Source: an uncultured Leuconostoc sp.
Lineage (GTDB): Bacteria > Bacillota > Bacilli > Lactobacillales > Lactobacillaceae
NCBI GenBank assembly: GCA_900554745.1
Contig: USIU01000026.1
Location: 1 to 10,632, forward strand
DNA: 10,632 nt
Direction of reading: 5' to 3'
This document shows, one piece after another, positions 5,819-10,632 of the stretch (position 1 is its first letter; each line of letters begins with the position of its first letter). The position numbers and the translations under genes were made by a program. The notes below the pieces were generated by a model. It was not told the origin of the DNA. It saw nothing but the letters and a program-made list of their open reading frames with translations, and did no database searches.

Positions 5819-6716
5819 CTGCTAATACCTCCTGCCACTGACTCGAAAACTTTGGTACTGGTTGTCCTTGCAGGACGTGCGCAATGTCATCGCTACCTAA
5901 ATGATCAATAATTGCCGCTTGTTGTTGATTCGTGGTCGTAACCAGCCGCTGATAAACCACGTCGGTTAAAGCAACCGCTAACTGTGCTGGCACAACACCT
6001 AGATCGCGTAGACGTAAGATGACATCACGTGCCGACATGGCATGAATCGTACTCAAAACTAAGTGACCACTTAAAGCGGCCCTGACCACAGCAGCAGCCG
6101 TGAGTTGATCTCTAATTTCACCCACTAATAAAATTTCCGGTCGATGACGTAAGGCGACTTTAATCAGATCGTCATAATGGATACCAGCCTCATCATTGAC
6201 TTGCAGTTGCACAAATTTTGATTGCTGGATCTCAACTGGATCCTCAATGGTTAACACTAACTTATCGTCTGCTAACCGTTCGAGTAACCGATAAAGTGTG
6301 GTTGTTTTACCTGAGCCTGTCGGGCCGGCAATTAAAAATAAGCCAGCACTTGGCATATGCCGATACAGCTGGTCAAATTGCGTTGTAGCTAGCCAGTTTT
6401 GGCGGCGGCCTTTTTGATAAATTAAGCGCAGTACCAGTGTTTCGCGATTAAGAAAATCGCCAACTGTTGAAACCCGAATCCAGATATCGTGATGGCTAAA
6501 TCGACCAAGTTGCGGTCGCCGGCGCTCAGATATATTCATCTTCGCGCGATATTTCACCGCAGCAATCATCTGTTGGGCGGCAGTCGTGGTGAGTGCACAC
6601 TGTTGGGTGACACGACCGTCAATATGAAACTTGACGCCATACTGCGTTTCAGAAAGTGGTAAGAGATAGATGTCATTAGCATGACTGGCAATCGCTTCTT
6701 CTAAAATCGTCTCCAT
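5760..6716 (-). CDS. comGA: ComGA, traffic ATPase of the competence pilus
   Basis: ComGA is the cytoplasmic GspE/PilB-type secretion ATPase that powers pseudopilus assembly for DNA uptake. The 318-residue product has a short N-terminal domain (1-110) with HANDIYLLP and the NISERRRPQLGRF segment (61-73), then the motor domain: Walker A GPTGSGKT (131-138), Asp box TIEDPVE (156-162), Walker B ILLVGEIRD (195-203) and His box HLVLSTIHA (218-226). All catalytic motifs are intact and the length is typical of ComGA, which lacks the larger N-domains of type II secretion ATPases. ATG 6716 has GAGGGGG four bases upstream. It is the first gene of the seven-gene operon and begins 85 bases after the pgi stop, beyond a terminator, so its promoter lies in that gap. 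Confidence 0.96.
   Translation of the reverse strand: METILEEAIASHANDIYLLPLSETQYGVKFHIDGRVTQQCALTTTAAQQMIAAVKYRAKMNISERRRPQLGRFSHHDIWIRVSTVGDFLNRETLVLRLIYQKGRRQNWLATTQFDQLYRHMPSAGLFLIAGPTGSGKTTTLYRLLERLADDKLVLTIEDPVEIQQSKFVQLQVNDEAGIHYDDLIKVALRHRPEILLVGEIRDQLTAAAVVRAALSGHLVLSTIHAMSARDVILRLRDLGVVPAQLAVALTDVVYQRLVTTTNQQQAAIIDHLGSDDIAHVLQGQPVPKFSSQWQEVLADALATNKISKASYHHFQQL
5828..5833 (-). promoter_or_regulatory. AGGAGG Shine-Dalgarno of comGB inside comGA
   Basis: A full AGGAGG lies nine bases before ATG 5818, inside the comGA coding region. It fixes the comGB start and shows that ComGB is translated independently of the comGA stop codon 59 bases downstream. Confidence 0.65.
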
Positions 6717-6738
6717 ATTTCCCCCTCTTCACATCAAT

Positions 6739-6748
6739 ATGATACGCA
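6739..6748 (-). promoter_or_regulatory. Candidate comG operon promoter element
   Basis: The gap before comGA must hold the operon promoter. On the minus strand it contains TGCGTATCAT, 22 bases before the comGA start. TATCAT matches a sigma-A -10 in five of six bases but has no good -35. TGCGTATC resembles the streptococcal ComX box TACGAATA in five of eight positions, and a T-rich tract (from the pgi terminator) lies about 20 bases upstream, as in those promoters. Which sigma factor uses it is undecided. Confidence 0.3.
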
Positions 6749-6767
6749 GCCATTAATATTTGCTCAC

Positions 6768-6795
6768 AAAAAAAGCACTCAATACTTGAGTGCTT
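6768..6795 (-). terminator. Rho-independent terminator of pgi
   Basis: On the minus strand a perfect 9-base stem, AAGCACTCA and TGAGTGCTT, closes on a 5-base loop and runs into seven T. It begins seven bases after the pgi stop. It should separate pgi from the comG operon. Confidence 0.92.
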
Positions 6796-6801
6796 AAATC
6801 A

Positions 6802-8154
6802 TTATTCACCTAAACGTGCACGGAATGCTTGTGTTTCTGCTTCATAACCTGGCTTACCAAGTAAGGCAAACATCGCTGTCTTGTAAGCTTCAACCCCAGG
6901 TTGGTTGAATGGATTAATCCCAAACAGGTAACCAGATACCCCAACGGCTAGTTCAAAGAAGTAAATCATGTAACCTAGTGTGTAGGCATCTTGGTCAGGC
7001 AAATGCACGGCCAAATTAGGCACCCCACCATCCACATGCGCTAAGATAACCCCTTGGGAAGCCTTCGTATTCACTTCGTCGATTGTGATGCCTTCCAAAT
7101 ATTGCAAACCATCATTGTTATCGTCTTCGTGTGGCAAATCCAAGTTTGAAACCGGATTGTCAAGCTTGACCACCGTTTCAAACAAGTCACGCCGGCCTTC
7201 TTGAATGTATTGACCAAGCGAATGTAAATCAGTAGAGTAATTTGCTGATGATGGATAAATACCCTTCTGATTTTTCCCTTCTGATTCACCCATCAATTGC
7301 TTCCACCATTCTGATAGGTATTGCATTGAAGGTTCCCAGTTAATTAAAAGTTCAGTTGTATAACCCTTATCGTACAAAATACGGCGGGCAGCGGCATACT
7401 TATAAGCCGCGTTTTCATGCACATCAACCGCCGTGTAGTCGTCTTGGGCAGTCTTCGCACCGGCCATCAAGGCGTCAATATCAGCACCACTGGCAGCAAT
7501 TGGCAATAAACCAACAGCAGTCAAGACTGAGAAACGACCGCCAACGCCATCTGGAATTGTGAACGTTTCATAGCCTGCTGCAACCGCCTCAGCGTGCAAT
7601 GCCCCACGGTTCGCATCCGTTGTGGCATAAATGCGTTGCTTAGCAGCCTCAGCGCCATACTTCTTTTCTAATAGTTGCTTGAATACACGGAAGGCAATTG
7701 AAGGCTCTGTTGTCGTGCCAGACTTTGAAATGACATTCACTGAAAAGTCTTGATCGCCAATCACACGGACCAAATCATTCAGGTAGGCGGCTGACGTTGA
7801 ATTACCGGCAAAGTAAATCTTGACCCCTTGGCGTTGGTTATCTGGCAATTCATTGTTAAACATTGGATTCAAGAAATCCACTGCCATCTTAGCCCCAAGA
7901 TATGAGCCACCAATACCAATGACAACAAGAATCTTTGACTCGCTTTGAATGCGCTTTGCGGCTGCCTTAATCCGGGTAAATTCTGCCTTGTCGTAATCCG
8001 TTGGTAACGTGAGCCAGTCTGAATACTCAGCCCCGGCACCCGTCCGATTGCGGAGTTGTTGATCCGCCATCGTAATTAAGGGTTGCATTTCAGAAAATTC
8101 GTGTTCGCCGACGAAATTTTCGATGTTTTTTGTATCAAGTGTGATGTGTGCCAT
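6802..8154 (-). CDS. pgi: Glucose-6-phosphate isomerase
   Basis: Pgi interconverts glucose-6-phosphate and fructose-6-phosphate in the cytoplasm. The 450-residue product is the short bacterial form, with two SIS folds: VIGIGGSYLGAK (78-89), the phosphate-binding SKSGTTTEPS (143-152), the first PGI signature around DGVGGRFSVLTAVG (202-215), catalytic Glu290 in MGESEGK, His311 in STDLHSLGQ, and Lys425 in FNQPGVEAYK. All are intact. MAHITLDTKN at ATG 8154 matches the family N-terminus; a TTG at 8166 would add four residues (MANA). The best Shine-Dalgarno is 45 bases away, which is odd. In a heterofermentative bacterium the enzyme would mainly return fructose-6-phosphate, for example from NagB, to the phosphoketolase route. 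It lies 85 bases after nagB with a cre-like site in the gap and ends at a strong terminator. Confidence 0.97.
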   Translation of the reverse strand: MAHITLDTKNIENFVGEHEFSEMQPLITMADQQLRNRTGAGAEYSDWLTLPTDYDKAEFTRIKAAAKRIQSESKILVVIGIGGSYLGAKMAVDFLNPMFNNELPDNQRQGVKIYFAGNSTSAAYLNDLVRVIGDQDFSVNVISKSGTTTEPSIAFRVFKQLLEKKYGAEAAKQRIYATTDANRGALHAEAVAAGYETFTIPDGVGGRFSVLTAVGLLPIAASGADIDALMAGAKTAQDDYTAVDVHENAAYKYAAARRILYDKGYTTELLINWEPSMQYLSEWWKQLMGESEGKNQKGIYPSSANYSTDLHSLGQYIQEGRRDLFETVVKLDNPVSNLDLPHEDDNNDGLQYLEGITIDEVNTKASQGVILAHVDGGVPNLAVHLPDQDAYTLGYMIYFFELAVGVSGYLFGINPFNQPGVEAYKTAMFALLGKPGYEAETQAFRARLGE

Positions 8155-8158
8155 AGCG

Positions 8159-8197
8159 TTAGCCAAACGTCCCCATCAAAATATGATGGCGGCGCAT
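8159..8197 (-). CDS. Possible 12-codon leader ORF before pgi
   Basis: ATG 8197 opens a frame of 12 codons (MRRHHILMGTFG) ending in TAA 8161-8159, four bases before the pgi ATG. AAGGAGG stands only two bases before this ATG, closer than normal. Codons 4-9 fall within a small hairpin (8173-8189). It could couple ribosomes to pgi, or could be chance. No sequence family is recognisable at this length. Confidence 0.25.
   Translation of the reverse strand: MRRHHILMGTFG
8173..8189 (-). repeat. Hairpin in the pgi leader
   Basis: CCATCA and TGATGG, separated by five bases, form a 6-base stem between the AAGGAGG and the pgi start codon. Folding shortens the effective distance between them, but about 28 unpaired bases would still remain. 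Confidence 0.45.
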
Positions 8198-8199
8198 TT

Positions 8200-8206
8200 C
8201 CTCCTT
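8200..8206 (-). promoter_or_regulatory. AAGGAGG Shine-Dalgarno in the pgi leader, displaced
   Basis: A near-perfect AAGGAGG lies 45 bases upstream of the pgi ATG (8154) and two bases upstream of a different-frame ATG (8197). No other strong site lies before pgi; GGGGA at 8170-8174 is the nearest purine run, 15 bases away. Confidence 0.6.
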
Positions 8207-8212
8207 AAAATT

Positions 8213-8227
8213 TGTTAAGCGCTTACA
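8213..8227. promoter_or_regulatory. cre-like CcpA site between nagB and pgi
   Basis: TGTAAGCGCTTAACA on the minus strand contains the 10-base palindrome TAAGCGCTTA and matches the cre pattern TGWAANCGNTNWCA except for one extra base in the right end. It lies between nagB and the pgi Shine-Dalgarno, at or just after the start point of the possible promoter at 8233-8238, where CcpA normally represses. Confidence 0.55.
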
Positions 8228-8232
8228 ATTTT

Positions 8233-8238
8233 ATTTTA
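8233..8238 (-). promoter_or_regulatory. Possible extended -10 promoter for pgi
   Basis: TAAAAT follows the nagB stop codon directly; that stop supplies the TG of an extended -10 (TGATAAAAT). No good -35 is found at 17 bases. The start point would fall at the cre-like site. Weak but plausible. Confidence 0.3.
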
Positions 8239-8940
8239 TCACAATTCTGATGCCGCTGCGTCATCAATAATGATGGTCACATCGGGATGTGTTTGTAGCA
8301 CCGATGCTGGTAATGCCTCAGTCACAGGGCCGTTCACCATGGCAGCAACCGCTGCTGCCTTAGCTTCACCAAAGGCGAGCAAAAGAATCTTTTTGGCCGA
8401 CATCACTGACGCAATGCCCATTGAGATAGCTTGCGTTGGTACTGCTGCCGGATTGTCAAAGAATCGTGCATTAGCAGCGATTGTTGATTCGGTTAAATTC
8501 ACTACATGGGTTGTTGAATCAAATGGTGTGCCCGGTTCATTAAAGCCAATATGGCCATTTTGACCTAATCCTAATAATTGCAAATCAATGGGATGCTGCG
8601 CAATAATGTCATCATAAGCTCGCGCGGCTTGTGCAATATCATGACTTGCGCCATCTGGGATAAAAGTTTGCTTGAATGGCTTGTATTGGAATAAGTGCTG
8701 TTGCATAAAATAATGATAGCTTTGTGGGTCTTGTGGCGTCAAGCCAACATACTCATCAAGATTAATCGCTGTCAATTCAGAAAAGTCCAATGCACTGTTA
8801 GCGAACTTTTCGTATAGTTTAATGGGGGTGGATCCAGTTGCTAAACCAAGCACTTGCGTGCCCTTGGTCAGTGCGTCTTCATAGATTTCAAACGCCCGCT
8901 GTGCGCCAACATCTGGATTGGTTACTTTAATAATCCGCAT
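8239..8940 (-). CDS. nagB: Glucosamine-6-phosphate deaminase
   Basis: NagB converts glucosamine-6-phosphate to fructose-6-phosphate and ammonia, sending amino sugars into central metabolism. The 233-residue product is the short non-allosteric form of Gram-positive bacteria. Motifs: LGLATGSTP (31-39) for phosphate binding, NLDEYVGL (60-67) with the catalytic Asp, and LGLGQNGHIGFNEPGTPF (123-140) with His130 and Glu135; the NGH in place of the DGH of the E. coli enzyme is normal for this form. Two adjacent ATG codons exist; 8940 is preferred because AAGGAG is six bases away against three for 8943. The gene has its own promoter with two NagR-type operators and lies before pgi, which uses its product. 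Confidence 0.96.
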   Translation of the reverse strand: MRIIKVTNPDVGAQRAFEIYEDALTKGTQVLGLATGSTPIKLYEKFANSALDFSELTAINLDEYVGLTPQDPQSYHYFMQQHLFQYKPFKQTFIPDGASHDIAQAARAYDDIIAQHPIDLQLLGLGQNGHIGFNEPGTPFDSTTHVVNLTESTIAANARFFDNPAAVPTQAISMGIASVMSAKKILLLAFGEAKAAAVAAMVNGPVTEALPASVLQTHPDVTIIIDDAAASEL

Positions 8941-8946
8941 CATATT

Positions 8947-8952
8947 CTCCTT
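8947..8952 (-). promoter_or_regulatory. Shine-Dalgarno of nagB
   Basis: AAGGAG is six bases before ATG 8940 and three before ATG 8943, so it favours the second Met of the two. Confidence 0.65.
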
Positions 8953-8966
8953 ATTGGTCTATACCA
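8953..8966. promoter_or_regulatory. NagR/YvoA-type operator, site proximal to nagB
   Basis: ATTGGTCTATACCA (plus strand) has the TGGT-N4-ACCA layout known for dre sites of the GntR-family regulator NagR (YvoA), which represses amino-sugar genes and is released by an amino-sugar phosphate. It abuts the nagB Shine-Dalgarno. Confidence 0.7.
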
Positions 8967-8968
8967 CT

Positions 8969-8982
8969 TTGGTCTATACCAA
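8969..8982. promoter_or_regulatory. NagR/YvoA-type operator, site at the nagB start point
   Basis: TTGGTCTATACCAA repeats the core of the neighbouring site exactly (GGTCTATACC in both), 15 bases apart centre to centre. It begins right after the -10 element, so a bound repressor would cover the transcription start. Confidence 0.75.
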
Positions 8983-8983
8983 T

Positions 8984-9012
8984 ATAATAACATACTTTTA
9001 TCTTTTTGGAAA
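8984..9012 (-). promoter_or_regulatory. Promoter of nagB
   Basis: On the minus strand TTTCCA (9007-9012, four of six -35 bases) and TATTAT (8984-8989, five of six -10 bases) are 17 bases apart. The start point would fall inside the first operator, about 35 bases before the ATG. Confidence 0.6.
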
Positions 9013-9037
9013 TAGATAAGTCACGTTTTGACCAAAT

Positions 9038-9060
9038 AAAAAAACAGGCCAACCGACCTG
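9038..9060 (-). terminator. Rho-independent terminator of the two-component operon
   Basis: On the minus strand CAGGTC and GGCCTG pair (one G-T wobble) around a GGTT loop and run into seven T, starting three bases after the kinase stop codon. It separates the kinase from nagB. Confidence 0.88.
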
Positions 9061-9063
9061 CTT

Positions 9064-10176
9064 TTATTCTTTTGGTGCTGGTGTGGTCACATCAGGTTGT
9101 CGCAAGGGCAATGTCACAATAAACGTCGTGAGTTCCTCGTCCGATGTCGCACGCACTTGCCCATGATGTTGTCCAATAATGCCTTTCACAATCGCTAAGC
9201 CAAGCCCTGTCCCTCCGGTTTGACTATTGCGCGAGCTTTCAACCCGATAAAACCGATCAAAAATATCCGTTAATGCCTCACTGGGAATTTTCACGCCATC
9301 ATTAATGACGCGAATTTCTACATCGGTGCCCTTAACCTGGGCTGTCAATTTGATAAACGTCGCCCCATCCCCATATTTAAAGGCATTACTGATTAAGTTC
9401 ATCAGGGCACGCGCTAATTTATCAGAATCGGCTTCTAACACAATCAGCTCTGGTTTCACAATTTGCGTTAACGCCACGTGATGTTCTTGTGCCTCAATTT
9501 CATAACTGGCAATTAACTGTGCAAATAAATCACTTAAGCTTAAAGTGGTCAGGTTCAACACCGCATCATGTGCCTGTGTTTTAGAAAATTCAAACAAATC
9601 TTCGACTAACACCTTCATTTGATTCGACTTACTGTAGGCCGTGTGAATATATTTGGCACGATCAGTCTCACTCAATTGCGCCCCATTCATTTCAACTAAG
9701 CCGAGATAACCAATAATGGCCGTCAGTGGCGTTCTTAAATCATGCGAAATATTGGTGATCATTTCGTCTTTTGAGCGTTCACTTTCACGCTCTTCTTCCC
9801 GAATTTTTTGCGTTTGCTTGGCAATCGTGTTCGTGACGTCAATCAACGCCTGCGTTTTGGGCGCATACATGGCTTGCCAATCAATCAAGCGGTCTGAATT
9901 ATCACTAGCAATTTGCTGCATATCGTGAATCAACCGTGTCAGACTTTCCGCCTGTCGCATCCGCACATATTGCCAAATAAGGATCACTAAGTCCCCCACC
10001 CCAATCAGCGCGCATGTTCCCCATTGCCAAACGGTTGGGGCGTTTTGAAAATCACCTTGGAGCATAAATGCCGCAGCAAAAATTGACCAACTAAAAAGCA
10101 GTAGTAACAAAGTTGTCACTACCGCATAATAGAGTTTTGTGCGATTGTGCTTTAAAAACAACGCCAATTTTTTCAT
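9064..10176 (-). CDS. Membrane sensor histidine kinase (VanS-like)
   Basis: This 370-residue kinase would autophosphorylate and pass phosphate to the response regulator encoded just before it. Two membrane helices (about 15-38 and 50-70) enclose an extracellular loop of only some 11 residues, so the signal may be sensed in or at the membrane. Residues 75-135 are a helical linker without a clear HAMP domain. Then come the HisKA domain with the H-box NISHDLRTPLTAIIGY (142-157, His145) and the ATPase domain with N-box LMNLISNAFKYGDG (258-271), NDG (292-294), F-box IFDRFYR (305-311) and G2 box GGTGLGLAIVKG (321-332). All are intact. The start ATG overlaps the regulator stop in TAATG, so the two are co-translated. 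The signal is not identifiable; cell-wall stress is a guess from the VanS-like form. Confidence 0.93.
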   Translation of the reverse strand: MKKLALFLKHNRTKLYYAVVTTLLLLLFSWSIFAAAFMLQGDFQNAPTVWQWGTCALIGVGDLVILIWQYVRMRQAESLTRLIHDMQQIASDNSDRLIDWQAMYAPKTQALIDVTNTIAKQTQKIREEERESERSKDEMITNISHDLRTPLTAIIGYLGLVEMNGAQLSETDRAKYIHTAYSKSNQMKVLVEDLFEFSKTQAHDAVLNLTTLSLSDLFAQLIASYEIEAQEHHVALTQIVKPELIVLEADSDKLARALMNLISNAFKYGDGATFIKLTAQVKGTDVEIRVINDGVKIPSEALTDIFDRFYRVESSRNSQTGGTGLGLAIVKGIIGQHHGQVRATSDEELTTFIVTLPLRQPDVTTPAPKE

Positions 10177-10632
10177 TAATTTACTTCAATCTTATAGCCA
10201 ACGCCCCAAACAGTCTGAATCACTTGATCCCCATTTGTCGCTTCTTCGATCTTATCCCGTAAATGTGACACGTGGACCATAACTGTTTTGGCCGATACGA
10301 CGGATTCTTGTTGCCAAACGCGTTCGAAAATATCATCTGCTGAAAAGACACGGTTGGGATGTGAGGCCAATAGATATAAAATGCCAAATTCCAGCGCCGT
10401 CAAATTCACCAAATCGCCATCGGATGTTTTCACTTCATGACTGTCTTTATTAATGATTAGCGACCCAATATCTAAGACATCTGGTGTTTGATCTTGCACG
10501 GCATTTTCGGCACGGCGCAACAGTGAGCGGACACGCGCCATCACTTCCAACGGATTAAATGGCTTCGTCACATAATCATCAGCCCCAGTAATCAAGCCCT
10601 GAATTTTATCCATATCACCCGACTTAGCCGAT
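10176..10632 (-). CDS. OmpR/PhoB-family response regulator, C-terminal part (runs off the right edge)
   Basis: The frame is open to the window edge, so the N-terminus with the phosphorylated Asp is outside. What remains begins in the receiver domain at the conserved Ser/Thr position (SAKSGDMDKIQGL), continues to the conserved Lys in GADDYVTKPFNP, and ends the domain at VMARVRSLLRR. The DNA-binding winged helix follows: LVNLTALEFGILYLLASHPNRVFSADDIFERVW, the recognition helix SAKTVMVHVSHLRDKIE, and the wing VIQTVWGVGYKIE. Taking ATG 10613 as a start would cut the receiver in half, so it is rejected. The stop TAA overlaps the kinase ATG. The form is VanR-like; the target genes are not evident here. 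Confidence 0.93.
   Translation of the reverse strand, partial: SAKSGDMDKIQGLITGADDYVTKPFNPLEVMARVRSLLRRAENAVQDQTPDVLDIGSLIINKDSHEVKTSDGDLVNLTALEFGILYLLASHPNRVFSADDIFERVWQQESVVSAKTVMVHVSHLRDKIEEATNGDQVIQTVWGVGYKIEVN

Noticed and set aside
6768..6795. pgi terminator acting in both directions
   Set aside because: The plus-strand copy ends in only two T before A-rich sequence, and there is no plus-strand gene to terminate.
7071..7289. 72-codon minus-strand frame inside pgi
   Set aside because: Out-of-frame shadow of the conserved pgi region holding catalytic Glu290 and His311.
8270..8563. 97-codon plus-strand frame opposite nagB
   Set aside because: Antisense shadow of conserved nagB motifs; no Shine-Dalgarno or family resemblance.
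10176..10613. ATG 10613 as the start of the response regulator
   Set aside because: The frame stays open upstream to the window edge and encodes conserved receiver residues (SAKSGD), so the real start is outside.
1..10632. Search for CRISPR, tRNA, rRNA, insertion sequence or phage features
   Set aside because: No regular spaced repeats, cloverleaf-like segments, transposase motifs or integrase motifs were seen by eye; gene order is that of a conserved chromosome.

Overview
The window looks like a chromosomal core region of a lactic acid bacterium. It holds a complete comG competence-pilus operon followed by ytxK-type methyltransferase and acetate kinase genes, plus mltG, a short-form nagB, a 450-residue pgi and a VanR/VanS-like two-component pair. 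The protein sequences and gene order suggest Lactobacillaceae, probably a Weissella/Leuconostoc-like heterofermenter; that placement rests on protein style and is an inference. Every gene lies on the minus strand, so transcription runs from the high to the low coordinates. Both edges cut genes: the response regulator lacks its N-terminus (right edge) and mltG lacks its catalytic C-terminus (left edge). No gap between genes exceeds about 130 bases. I see no tRNA, rRNA, insertion sequence, phage or CRISPR material.

In order of transcription: (1) 10632-9064, a response regulator and histidine kinase whose stop and start codons overlap, closed by a strong rho-independent terminator. (2) 8940-8239, nagB, preceded by a sigma-A-like promoter overlapped by two tandem NagR/YvoA-type operators. 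(3) 8154-6802, pgi, with a cre-like site and an unusual leader in front and a strong terminator behind. (4) 6716-3203, comGA-GB-GC-GD-GE-GF-GG, seven overlapping genes for the DNA-uptake pseudopilus. (5) 3171-2161, a YtxK-family methyltransferase that seems to have its own promoter only 6 bases before its ATG. (6) 2043-781, ackA. (7) 671-1, the N-terminal part of mltG, preceded by a hairpin.

Functionally, NagB and Pgi meet at fructose-6-phosphate: amino-sugar catabolism makes it and Pgi converts it to glucose-6-phosphate, which would feed a phosphoketolase pathway. AckA then makes ATP from acetyl phosphate. The operators before nagB and the cre-like site before pgi fit induction by amino sugars and carbon catabolite control. 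The comG genes encode the motor ATPase, the membrane platform, the major pseudopilin and the minor pseudopilins.

I found no evidence for a wholly new system. The more unusual signals concern translation and transcription starts: comGE and comGG lack a normal start codon at normal distance from their Shine-Dalgarno sites, pgi has a displaced Shine-Dalgarno with a 12-codon upstream frame, and the methyltransferase appears to be leaderless from its own promoter.
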